Shown: positions 1-10,923 of the stretch, one piece after another
Layout of the letters: each line of letters starts with the position of its first letter
Position numbering within the stretch: the stretch's first letter is position 1
The notes under the pieces: generated by a model
Database searches by the model: none
What the model was told of the DNA's origin: nothing
What the model saw: only the letters and a program-made list of their open reading frames with translations
From: Rotaria socialis
Lineage: Eukaryota; Rotifera; Eurotatoria; Philodinida; Philodinidae
DNA length: 64,000 bases
Reading direction: 5' to 3'
Assembly: GCA_905331475.1 (NCBI GenBank)
Contig: CAJNYU010000061.1
Location: 1 to 64,000 of the forward strand
Program-made: the position numbers and the translations under genes

Positions 1-200
1 CCGTTATCCATGATGAAAGAGCCATTGAAAAAGAGGAGTAATAATGCCATTGATGTACAGTGATGATATCATACCAACATGGAGTCTCCTTATGTTAGGA
101 GAGATATCTCCTGACATAACAGGTTTTATTGTTCGTTCGATTATATTCAACTTTTAAGATTCTATGAAAGAATTAGAAAATATCTAGTATAAAATACGGC

Positions 201-2058
201 TCAATTTTTCCATTCGATCTTCAATGGGTTGAAAAAGACAACATCCAACGGTTGTAAAATATGAGTGGCATTTGAAGAAAGACACAGAATTGTTCTAAAA
301 TGTTTCATGAATATGTATGACATTTAGTTTAGTGAAATTTCAGAACTGCAATATGGATATTTTTATCACTTACACATTATTTTCAACAGACAATTTAAGT
401 GTTTCGACCTTAAAGCGGCTCCCATGTCCATCAAGAATCAAAACTATTGGACGTGGCAAAATTTTCGTATGTTTTAGAAAAATTTGTTCAAACCACTCAT
501 AAAATAACGTTTTTTCCATCCAACCACTTAAACAAAAAATTTCTTTTAATTGTATTGGGAAAAGGAATGTTTCAGCAATCATCGCTCAATAATATTATAA
601 AGCATTCATATTAAAGTAATGTTAAAACCAGCGAGAAACGTATTAGAAATATATCTGAGATTCTATAGCATTATACACTTAGTAGTAATTAACTTTTTAA
701 CAATGTGTGCTGCTGGTAAAAAGAATAAACTCAACGAAAATGAAACACCCACTGACATGTAGACTGTTTATATTTAGTTAAATATAAACCTAATTTCATT
801 GGACAAACGTAAAATTATACAAAATTTTCGATTTATATTTAGTACTTAATATTATTTCACCAAGATCTATTATCTGCGACACCCACCATTGAATAAATCG
901 ATTGATATAACTAATAGGAAAGTATCTCTAGTTTTTGAAAAAATTTTCTTCTCTCTGATTTTGCTATAAACTAAATATTCCTTAGCTGAATATTCATAGA
1001 AAACGTCAAGGTAGATACCGATAAGTTTTAAAACAATAGATCGTCTTAATTTTCTTATCAATAAGAAAAAATTTTCATGAAAAATCCTCTGCTCTTATTA
1101 TCATAAGTGTTAATGATATTCTAACTGATTTTCTTGAGTATCACAAACGTCATGAAGATTCTGGCAACCTAATGATGCTGAATCCTATTGTTTTTTCTTT
1201 GCAAGAAAATTACTTTTCAGAATTAGAAAAATCGGCCTCTGGTGGTCACCAAAACACCATTCCTGATACAATCGTTTAGATTTGTAGACAACAAATGGTG
1301 GCAACAAAAAGCCAGTAGCTGAAGCACAAAACATCACACTAGTAAACGATTTTCCACCAGAGCCTCCTTGGATTCGATAAGCATTAGATGTTCGCCGATG
1401 TACAAGTACTTTGGAGTAGCTGATGCTATCAGACAAGCCTATAGTACAATAAAAATCAAATACATGTTACTGTATGCATACATATAGGGTTTTACCTGTT
1501 TCATCACAGTTAAACAACTGAGCCAGCCAATTCGCTAAATCGTTTTCTCCAATAACTTTTGATAATAATCCGAACCATTCTTCAATTTGTTCTGAAGTTA
1601 ATGCTGCACGCTTCTTTTCCAATGGATATGATTTTTTCAAAATAAGATTTGTGTGTCGTTTCAAAAATGAACGAAGCCAATCATACGTTGGTTTTCCTGC
1701 TGGAAACAAATTACTTTTGTTCAGAGATGAGGCATATTCTTCGGAGATATGCAAAAACTCTTCGATGGATAGCGGGTCACCCCAGCTCTTTATTAAAAAG
1801 GAATGTATTTTAAGAAAATTAGATACACTATTTCTAACTTACGTGCAACGCAAGAACTGCTTGCTCAAGATAAACTTCTTCTTCAATACTAAACTTAGTT
1901 GGTCGACCGACTTGATCATATAAAACTTCATTATTAACATGAGAATTTAATGTTGTATATGGAACAAGAAAAGTATTTGATGCTTCACGTATTGAAGATC
2001 CACTTGTAACTGCTTCCATGGCCAGTTTAAAGTTACTATCTGTGTATTTCTTTTTCAC
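201..2058 (-). pseudogene. pogo/Tigger-like DDE transposase, decayed
   Basis: This is a Tc1/mariner-superfamily transposase of the pogo/Tigger/jerky type, which would cut and paste a DNA transposon. Reading down the minus strand, a psq-type helix-turn-helix (SIREASNTF, then VGRPTKFS) lies at 1843-2058, followed by a CENP-B-like second DNA-binding region and the first catalytic Asp in FNCDETG (codon about 1503-1505). The DDE core continues in LPPFVVYKSKRLYQEW (1211-1438), LILDGHGS (second Asp, 430-432) and ATHILQPLDVVFF (third Asp, 243-245). Likely exons are about 2058-1843, 1787-1496, 1438-1211, 526-376 and 294-201, with plausible GT-AG sites. The 600 bp gap at 530-1210 is far longer than other introns here and may be an insertion. 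No in-frame ATG is seen at the 5' end (first codon GTG), and the last segment stops at 201-203 soon after the third Asp. I infer an inactive copy. Terminal inverted repeats were not found; one end may lie outside the window. Confidence 0.75.
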
Positions 2059-2940
2059 ATTTTTTTTACATATTTACGTGGCATTATTTACAACTACTTT
2101 CTAATCAAACATCACCGAGAAACCGTTAAAAAATTTATAAGATGAATACAACCAAATTTATTCAACGAGCAATCTTATATATGTTAGAGAAGAGAGCAGT
2201 AAAAACGATATCGAGGACAGTATATATCCTACCTTTTCCTCTTCCATTCACGAGGTTCAATATGCAACCCACCTCGATAACATAGAAAAATACGGCGTAT
2301 TTTACTCGTTATATACAAGCGAAGTTAAAATACAAATAAGAATAATTATGTCCCTCAAAAATATAAAACCACAACGAAAAACAAATTATCATCTCTGTAA
2401 CTTATTCCGTATCCTCCAAACCGAAACATTAGATGATTTTGAGATAATATACTAATCATATGATATTTCGACCAACAAAATGAGTCAGAAGTTAGATTTT
2501 TATAATAACGATTAATGCTAAAATTACGTTTTCAACATGAAACACGCTTGTCAAAAGAAATCAAACATGATTATCAATCTCTACAACACCATAAAAGCAC
2601 TAAAATTCAACAATCATGATCTTCCAGATTTTTTTTTCTACTCTATCATTTTGTAGCTCGAACATTTCTAAATCTGAAGGTGCAAAGTCTTTTTTTCTAG
2701 GATCTATTTTAGGCTAGAAATATTTAGTGAAATATCGTTAGGATGTGTCATAAGTTGGAACAATTTTTCGTATTATTTCAGTTGATATATTGTATTGAAT
2801 TGATCGGATAAAATGTGATTTTTTTGTAGGAGGAGATAGAGAAAATAGAGATGAACAACTTCTCTGTAAGGCTTAGTGGTCGATTTTGCACTGTAGAGAC
2901 GGTAGAGGTTTCAGAAATGATCAGCAGCAAAAATAGCTGG
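2059..2940. other. intergenic, nothing recognised
   Basis: AT-rich DNA between the transposase and the repeated-motif cluster. I see no long reading frame, RNA gene or clear repeat. The 5' terminal repeat of the transposon could lie here but I could not pair it with anything downstream. Confidence 0.5.
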
Positions 2941-2941
2941 A

Positions 2942-3446
2942 GTGATCCGAACTACCCCAGGTAAAATTGCTTAGCTGATCCGAATTATCCCAGATGGATT
3001 TTCAATTGATTGATAGAGGTGTTCTTGTTGTGAGTATTGTATTACAACTGTCGGTTCGACTGTCGAGATGTTTTCAGGATCCATAGAGGACACGTAGGGC
3101 TATCAAATGGTATATTTGCTTTTCAGAAGTTCGAATAAAAAAAAAGTTAGAAGATGGAGAAAATGAGCCAAGCAGTTTTTGCTGTAGTGATCCGAATTAC
3201 CCCACCTAGATTCATAGAGTGATCTGAATTATCCCATGTGGGATAACTGGGATCAGCTCCACACTACTTTTGCCATTTTCACTGAGACTTTTTACCGGTA
3301 TAATATTTTTCGATAATTCTTTCGTAAGTCGATAGAGAACACTTTGAACTAGCAGTGATAAAAAAATCATCATTGTAGAATGTAAGATGACTGAGAAAGA
3401 ACAAAAACAAAATGAATTTTCAAAATTTTGATCCGAATTACCCCAG
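2942..3446. repeat. cluster of TGATCCGAATTACCCCA-like motifs
   Basis: Five direct copies of a 17-19 base motif, consensus TGATCCGAATTACCCCA, occur at about 2942-2960, 2974-2993, 3186-3204, 3218-3237 and 3429-3446. A sixth copy is inverted at 3239-3256, so 3219-3256 can fold into a hairpin. The spacing is irregular, so this is not a simple tandem satellite. The sequences between copies show no obvious similarity. Function is unknown. Confidence 0.6.
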
Positions 3447-3643
3447 ACTCTACATCAGAACAAGCTCAATCACTTCTTCAACAAACATCATCTACAAAAA
3501 CAACAAATTTCATCACAACAATCGACGATAATAATGATGATGAGCAATACAAAAAACTTTAATACGTGTGAGGACACACTTTTCGGGAGAGGGGACGACT
3601 GTTACAGGTATATCACACCGAACATACTTTCCCTTGTGTTTCT

Positions 3644-3712
3644 ATCTTCTCTCTCTTTCTCTCTCTCTTTCTCTTTTTCTTTCTTTCTTCTTTCCTCTTT
3701 CTTTTGGATTGT
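3644..3712. repeat. CT-rich microsatellite
   Basis: About 70 bases of nearly pure C/T on the plus strand (CTCTCTTTCT units). Reading frames across it on both strands give low-complexity Ser/Phe or Glu/Lys/Arg peptides and are not believed to be genes. A short duplicated stretch (TTTCTTCTGTAAT twice) lies downstream at about 3829-3860. Confidence 0.7.
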
Positions 3713-3921
3713 TATAAATATATATGTATGTGAAAAATTGTAAAGAGGAGATTCGATAAATAAATGTAAAGCTCGAACACGACGAGCTAACAATCCTTCA
3801 ACTCAATCACATTGATAAATGAAAGAAAGTTTCTTCTGTAATTCGAGTTTCTTCTGTAATCAAAGCCCAGTTACATCAATATCATACGAACCAAAATCAT
3901 ATTTTAGTCGCTTTATAGGTA

Positions 3922-5060
3922 AGGTGCGCGTAATTCAAAAATCGAGTGAATTTTTTTCTGTTTATTTATCTATGGTTAGATAGAGCTCGTTGAACTCTAT
4001 AAAACTGTATATTTGAAAAAATTTTCAACTCCCTTTTTTAACTGAAAATATCAAAAAAACTCGATTTTTTGAATAATAAGCAAAATATCCGTTTTTTTCA
4101 AAAGAGTCAGCTTTTTTTAGACCATTTTTATTGTGTCGCAAGCTCGAAAGAATTGGTTTCGGATAGAGCATGTAAAACTGCATATAAATGATATGAATTT
4201 GAAAATGACGTATGATTGTTAAGGTATGCTAGGACTAGGATCCTAGACTTTTGGGCTTCTACGGTNATCAGCATAAAAAACTGCATAAAACAAATATCAA
4301 TTTTATCTCAAAATGTTTTCCATCGAAATTAGACCTGAGGGGGAACACAGGCGAAATTACTTGAAAAAAGAGCTGAGGGATAGTACAGGTCATATGTTTG
4401 ATGAAAAACATTTTGAAATGAAATTGATATTGTTTTATGCAGTTTTTTTTATGCTGATTCAGAATATCGTATCCATTCTACTTGAAAATGTCTTTTAACG
4501 GTCAAAATCTCGTACAAAAACTAAGATTTTAAGCAATTTTTCTGAGATATCGAAAGAATTGAATTTCTCGGCAACGGTGCGGAATAAAAATAAAATCATA
4601 CGTAACTTTTTTCCCTGTCATATCCTGAATAAAATGAAGTGAAAATCTTGGCTGAATATCCAAGCTAGCGAGACTACATACTTTTGCAATTTACTCGAGT
4701 CGATTGCATCAAACGACCGTAGAAGCCCAAAAGTCTAGGATCCTAGTCCTAGCATACCTTAACAATCATACGTCATTTTCAAATTCATATCATTTATATG
4801 CAGTTTTACATGCTCTATCCGAAACCAATTCTTTCGAGTTTACGATACAATAAAAATGGTCTAAAAAAAGCTAACTCTTTTGAAAAAAACGGATATTTTG
4901 CTGATTATTCAAAAAATCAGGTTTTTTTAATATTTTCAGTCAAAAAAGGGAGTTGAAAATTTTTTCAAATATACAGTTTTGTAGAGTTCAACGAGCTCTA
5001 TTTAACCATAGATAAATAAAGAGAAAAAAAGTTTACTCGATTTTTGAATTACGTGCACCT
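3922..5060. mobile_element. 1.1 kb MITE with 345 bp inverted arms and nested inner arms
   Basis: The left arm (3922-4265) and right arm (4716-5060) are near-perfect reverse complements. The termini read AGGTGCGCGTAATTC and, on the opposite strand, AGGTGCACGTAATTC. Both ends are flanked by TA (3920-3921 and 5061-5062), as expected for a Tc1/mariner-type target duplication. Directly inside the left arm a second pair of inverted arms occurs (about 4267-4323 against 4401-4459), followed by a unique spacer to 4715. The single ambiguous base (n, 4266) sits exactly at the junction of outer and inner arms. No transposase is encoded; the small frame at 4313-4498 is probably incidental. It is a non-autonomous foldback-like element. 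Confidence 0.85.
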
Positions 5061-5062
5061 TA

Positions 5063-6258
5063 GTATCATTAATCAGTATCGGGTAATTTATATATGATTC
5101 ACAATAATTATTATTAAAATCTTGGACTACACGAAAATTATTTTTTTCACACGCCAACAAAACAAAGCAGCGTCATAAGTATTATCTTTGCATTAGCCGT
5201 TACTGAATATCCTTTAACTACTCAATATTGAAAGCAGCTCTTCATTGAACGCTACGAAATGCACTTTATTACGGTGAAAGCCCAGCGAAATTATTTTTCT
5301 AAGAGAAAGCAAGTACTCTTGTTATACTCTGGCGTTCAGCAATAGTCTAAGTTCGAGTTTGCTTTATAGAACGGCTTAAATTCATTAGGTTTTAGAAGAC
5401 TACGATTCTGATCTTGCATACAGAAGATTTGCATCACGCTGTTCGTGTTTTAAAACCATTCGACTAGCAAACCTTCTATAAATCATTTCACATCGTTTCA
5501 AAAATAGCGTGTGATGCAGTGTGATTTCGTTGTTGTTTTCTCTATCGTGTGCTTTCATCTCATCTACTTGTATTCTTTCGTTCTGTGAATTGTTCTATTG
5601 CGTCTATACATATATAGATAGATATATGCATAGTTTCATATGCAAGTAGTCAGTACTACATTCCAGCTACTCGTTCCGTTCGTTTCTTTCTTTCATCTTG
5701 TTATTCTGTTTCTGCTTTTCGAGTCAATAAAATACATTATTGACCTTGGGCGCTCTTATATCTATTACGTAATTCGTAATACGTGACATAATGGAAAGGA
5801 ATTAATTTTTGCTTAACTCACATGCATTGCATATGGAAATTGCTGTAACAGGATGGATGCATTTTACATCATTTCTGATTGAAATGATGCAAAATGCGTT
5901 TGAAACAGAAACGCATTGCACATTTTCTTTAAATTGTGACTCTAAAACGCGTTGTCTGCAGACTGAAGTGCGTTTCACAGCGTTTCAATTCTAAAACGGT
6001 TCGAAACGCAATGTAGAAAAGAAACTTTTCGGATTGCTTCGAAAAATCAACGTAGCGAAACGCGTTACGTGGCCCGTTTCCTTCAATTTTTTACGGCATG
6101 GGTACTATGTCCGAATAAGTACTAACTGAAACTACTCATATCTTTCTGGCGAAGAAAAAAGGTACTGAATAGATATTTGTTGCTTAATTATAAAAACTTT
6201 ACTGTTTTTATTCGACTAATTCGTTGAACTTCTTGTTGCATGAATAAAAACAAATTAA
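5063..6258. other. intergenic with TGCATTT-rich short palindrome
   Basis: No gene is recognised. Around 5855-5895 an imperfect hairpin has arms TGCATTTTACATCATTTC and its near reverse complement. The motif GAAACGCA recurs several times up to 6060. A similar GAAACGCAATG/TGCAT-rich stretch occurs at 42940-43030, so this may be a remnant of a dispersed repeat. Confidence 0.4.
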
Positions 6259-6468
6259 ATGATCGGTTGCGTTCGAAAATGTTATTGGAGACTTTCACTA
6301 CGTGCTCTCGTTGCCATTATTGCTCTATCGGGTTTGTCATTTGTTAATGAACAAAGGCTAAATGATTTCGGGAAAACAAATAGTATTAAATGCATAGAAA
6401 ATGATTTTGTCAATGTCATAGGACTCACCTGTAGCTGCGACAGAAAGACAGAAAAAGAAATGGTATGA
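6259..6468 (+). CDS. hypothetical small protein with one hydrophobic segment
   Basis: A 69-residue frame starts with a basic N-terminus followed by a hydrophobic stretch (LRALVAIIALSGLSFV, about residues 14-29), like a signal anchor. It then has a Cys-containing tail (IKC, TCSC). I recognise no family. There is no convincing 3' splice site before the ATG and no following exon could be joined with confidence. It may be a chance frame or a gene fragment. Confidence 0.2.
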   Translation: MIGCVRKCYWRLSLRALVAIIALSGLSFVNEQRLNDFGKTNSIKCIENDFVNVIGLTCSCDRKTEKEMV

Positions 6469-6841
6469 ATTATAAATTGATGAATTATCTGAGATGCTTC
6501 AAGTATTCCCTAGAGTTGCATTTTGAACTACACATATATGACACTGCATACAAAGAGACGACCTTTGGTCATGACTCTGCAGGAGTGCACAGCCATCATC
6601 CGTGCTGGGACACTAAAATAACGAGTCAATCATGTTACACAAAGTTTTCGTAGACGCGAAAGCATTTTAATGATAGACGAACTCTATCTCTTTCTTTTCT
6701 TCTGAGTTTACATGAGCCTCAACTCGATCTCGCATTAGGCAGCTTATATTTGTATCAGGTGATACTTGTAGGGAACCAGCTTTAGGAAAATTCTATCCCA
6801 TCTATAAACTGATGGTTCAGATAATTTTTTTTATCTAACTG

Positions 6842-7050
6842 TGTGCCGTAATTACAGAGAAATTTGATCTCATTTATAAAGATAAAATTCAAGGCAAAAC
6901 ATTTTTCTGTCTATGTGGCGTAGTTACAGAGAAACTCGATCTCATTTATAAACATAAAATTCAGGTAAAACTTTTGTATTTATGTGTCGTACTTATAGAA
7001 AAGTCCGATCTCATTTAAGGATTTTTCATTACGATAAAAGACTTTTCTGT
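6842..7050. repeat. about 70 bp tandem repeat, three copies
   Basis: Three degenerate units begin at about 6842, 6914 and 6983. Each contains TGTGNCGTA, then TTACAGAGAAA or a variant, then a GATCTCATTTA core and a TTTTTCTGT-like end. A more diverged unit may precede at about 6780. No coding sense is apparent. Confidence 0.65.
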
Positions 7051-7239
7051 CTGACGCAAATGTCGGCAATTTTTCCAATTATTTGCGAATTCTTATTAAG
7101 CACTGCTAGAGACACTTATATTGTAATAAGAATTAGACAGTTCGCAGATTTTTCTCATATAGTTTCTTCTATTGTGTATGTTTTAATTTGGCATGCATTT
7201 AATGTAATTTCTAAAAATATAACAATGTATATCTAAATT

Positions 7240-8968
7240 ATATCAATATTGCCTAACTTATTAGAGTAGTATCTATTCTGATAAAAGGATGCCGTTAAAA
7301 AAAATGTTTAATCTGATTTTGTAATTCATCATCTTTTAAATCCATTAAATATCTGAATGAAAAAATGTTCTGTCTTTTAATTCAATATATTATCACTTTT
7401 AACAAATGACTATCAATGAATTTATCAACGTGTCTAATTAATTTGAATACAATATATAATTCATAAGTACTTACAAATTAATTGAAAGAGTATATATGAG
7501 CTGGGAATCACGATAAGTGATAAGAAAAACGTTAGTTTAAAAAATATCTTGGGTGGGGTGTGGGTGTGAAGAGAGATAAGAACACCACATTCTGAAAACG
7601 TATTTCTAACCTATCCTGCAGCGAATTTTTCATTTTTTTCTTTTATACGCATATTATTGCATCTTTTTAATCTAATCTCCTTCACTTATCCCTATTCTTT
7701 GAACTCAAGGAGATCAGATATTTGGATCTGACTGACCTTGAACTGGTCTGATTTCTATCAGACCACGTCATAGTAGTCCTTCCTGATCACCGACCAAGAG
7801 AGACATTTTCTTGACCCAAAATATTAGTCGAAAAATTGTCTAGAAAAAAGATTAAATAAAAAATTTATGCTTTGTATTTTCAATCGCATTCCTTATATAT
7901 AGTTATGCGGGCATAATAAAAGAGTGAATGAATAGACTGCAGACAGAACGCGACAAATTCTAGCCTCAACGGATTCTTGCGCTGGAGTTCACGACACAAT
8001 AACTAAGGACACATAAATACGACATATTTTAAATTAGAGTGAATCTTGTTTAAAGAAAAAAATTCTGTATTGCTTATATAACTTTATTTCTATTTGGAGA
8101 TTTGAAATTTTCTTTTCTGTTCTGTTTTTTTGTTTTGTTTCTTTTCTCTCATTTCTATCTTTTTTTTTATCTTTAATTAAATCTACTATTCCAATCTCAA
8201 CTGAATTCTTATGTCAATTGTAACATATATATCCTTAATAGATCCGCTAGGAAATTATTTTTTCTGATAGGTGTTATAATAGACTTTGTTATAAAATAAT
8301 ATTGTTAGAATAAATCCGTTTGATAAAATCGATCCGAGGATAGTTTACAGTGTGCTATATATGGATTTATCTTATTTATAAGATCATTGTTCCACGTTAT
8401 ACCACATGGAGAAAATATCCCGGAACATTTAAAAGATCTAATATATCCCACTAAAATAAGTCCCGGTAGCTCCTATCCAAGCCAATTGTTTAGGCCTTTC
8501 AGAGATGCACTCACTACTCTTGAGCAAAATGAGACAAACTATCTGAGCCAGTATCCGAAAAGAGCATCGAATTCAGGTTCTAACTCGTGCAGTTTCCCTT
8601 GTATCGAGGACTTTCAGGTGCGTCAAAATTAACAAACATTTTGTCCACAAAAAATTTCGGACAACCCGTTAAAAGAAACTATGATTTTTTAGTGAAACTC
8701 AACATTATTAAAAGAGTTAAAATTTTTACATCCACTGGGATCTGATATATGCATTCTCAGTCGGAAGCTCCTCGTTCTATTTTAAACACAAATGCAAATG
8801 CTCATTGTCACACAGTGAAAGTGTTTAGACTCGTATAAATACAAAGAGCCACCAAATTTGCGATTCAAAAAAGGGTTCAATATGTTTCGTCAATCAGCTG
8901 CTTCAACATCCTGTTTCTTTTACCACAGATTCTACGAAGTTTTAAACCTATGGCATACTCAAAAGACA
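7240..8968. other. intergenic, short hairpin and one TGTGGG tract
   Basis: No gene is recognised. A TGGGTGGGGTGTGGGTGTG tract lies at about 7552-7570. A perfect 8 bp hairpin (GGTCTGAT and ATCAGACC) lies at 7743-7762. An open frame at 8387-8632 of about 80 residues (Ser/Pro-rich, no family recognised) ends at a GT-like site and could be a stray exon, but I could not join it to anything. Confidence 0.4.
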
Positions 8969-8981
8969 TTTTTTGTTCTAG
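8969..8981 (+). other. 3' splice acceptor just upstream of DUF616 start
   Basis: TTTTTTGTTCTAG ends 3 nt before the ATG at 8985, with no convincing coding exon upstream. It fits either a 5' UTR intron or a spliced-leader trans-splice site, and matches the pattern before other genes in this window. Confidence 0.45.
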
Positions 8982-8984
8982 GCT

Positions 8985-10923
8985 ATGCTCTCGAAATTTT
9001 CGGCTTGCATTGCACATTTAGCTTTATTGCTATTATGTTCCATATTTATTGTTGTTTTGAACTTATATGGCTCAAAATGGAATACTGGTAGAGAAAACAT
9101 CCGTTTCCCTTTTTTCGAGTGGACCAACGCCGATCATCAACGTTTAAGAAAGCAAGAGTGCATAAAACACGCCGAAATAAGCAGTTTAATATGGACTTAC
9201 GATGGTACTGGAATAATGAAATACATTCAGTGGGTGTCGACCAGAAAAATGGGAAATATCAGGATTAACCGATTGGACAATGATTGTAACATCATTCAGG
9301 AGGACTGTTTCATTTCAGATCAGCAAACTGCCGTAGTTATCCAGGTATTCTTAATTTCTCTCACAATAAACTTAAATAATAATTCAAAGTGCTCAACGAA
9401 AATTATTAAAATAGTAAATACGGATACAGGACGCCTTCAACACGTTTATTTTAAGAGAAGATCCATTAAAGCAACAGTTTTCTATCATCTATTGGATAGA
9501 ATTAGAAACTATAATAGTTCTATAATCAGTTTATATGCCCGATTGAAAGAAACCAACGAGAAAACTGCTTACATCACAGAGTCTTTTCCAAGATATTTCA
9601 TGGATAATGTGAATATCAAATGGACAATAGTGAATTCGGAAGACTTAGTTCAGTCAAGTTTGGTCGACTGTGAAAGGATGTTAACAAATTTCCTTGCATT
9701 ATTAGGATTTAAGACCTCAGCATCAAAGTTGAGAAATATTATTCAATACGACTCTCATCAGTTCATCAATGAATCTGTTTGGTGGGATCAGTCTGAGATC
9801 GCTGATAACATCTTATCGATGTCGGTTCCATCTCGTTCACCGGCATCTATATACTCTAACGATTTTTATTTCTTATATGGAAATCAATCATTTTTACAAT
9901 ACTTGTCTGATAATCGCCAATGTTACAACCAAGGAACATTTCCCCAATTACAATCTGAAACACTTTCAAATCGTTTTTCCAGTGATAAACCGGAAAGATG
10001 CTCGCTAAAACCGTTTGACTGTGCTTTTGGTGATTTGTATTCTTTTGAAGATCGAGATCAAATGTATCGGCAGCCCAACGTTCTGAAATATTTTGACCGA
10101 AAAACCACTTAAATGTGGCTTTGCCATTCCATCAATATTCGATTCAGTCAGATATAAGTATGGTCGCAACCAAACATGCCAAACCGTAGTTTTCACGGTT
10201 GTTACAAACTGCTACGATCCTTTGCCTGAAGTAAAAGGTCCAATACTACCCTCGTTTTGCTTTATTGCCTTACTAGACACACAGACTCTTAAAGCCTATA
10301 GAAAATTTTATTCTAAAAAGAAACCATCAACCAGCTATGATGTTAAATGGGATTTAATCGATTTAGGAGCTAATGCATCACCCTTCCTTGCTTCTGCTAA
10401 ATCAACAGAAACACTTAAAATCGTTGGACCGCGAATGTTTCCCATGGCTAAATGGATTATTTGGCTTGATGGTAAGGCACATCTTCAGAATATTAGTGAT
10501 ATATTATTACGAGCACAATCTCCGATGATTATACCGTCTCATCATGATACAAAACGTACATCGGCATCTGAAGTGGGGCCCACCATTAGACGGTTGAAAT
10601 CGAGAGGAAAGTCGTCGGCTCAACAACTGAAAATTAGTATAGCAGAAATTCTACTTCAGCAAGCAGAATATAGGCACGATGGATTCTATGCTCGTTCTGA
10701 TACATTGGGATTGAAAATGGTTGATATAGCAATACTTGTGTACAAAAATAATCATCCATGCGTAATTCGTTACGTATGCGGTTGGCATAACGAAATAAAT
10801 TACTTTTCCTATAGAGGACAATTATCAGTTTACTATCCAGGTGTCAGATTAAATCTAACGCATTTGGTGCGCCCCTTACCAAAAAAGTTTTATTATACTA
10901 AGAGTCATAAAGCTGTGTGCTAG
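8985..10923 (+). pseudogene. DUF616 (TOD1/MUCI70-like) type II membrane glycosyltransferase, frameshifted
   Basis: Two reading frames, 8985-10112 (375 aa) and about 10093-10923, form one gene. The N-terminus has a short cytosolic part and a membrane anchor (LALLLLCSIFIVVLNLY, about residues 12-28), so a Golgi type II protein is expected. The second frame carries the DUF616 signature: a Cys-Gly-Phe entry, RMFPMAKWIIWLDGKAHL (D-G-K codons 10468-10476), MIIPSHHD, DGFYARSD and a WHNEINYFSYRGQLS end. In plants this family is linked to pectin or mucilage glycan synthesis. The frames are joined by skipping one base in an A5 run near 10100, which places FDR directly before KPLKCGFA. This is either a sequencing error, a real pseudogene or an allele. 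The start is taken at the ATG 3 nt after a splice acceptor. AATAAA follows the stop at about 10977. Family call is fairly firm; activity is unknown. Confidence 0.75.

Noticed and set aside
3534..3793. Ser/Phe-rich and Glu/Lys/Arg-rich frames
   Set aside because: Both are translations of the CT microsatellite.
10093..10112. Programmed +1 frameshifting in the DUF616 gene
   Set aside because: No slippery codon pair with a slow codon or downstream structure is apparent; an indel in A5 is simpler.
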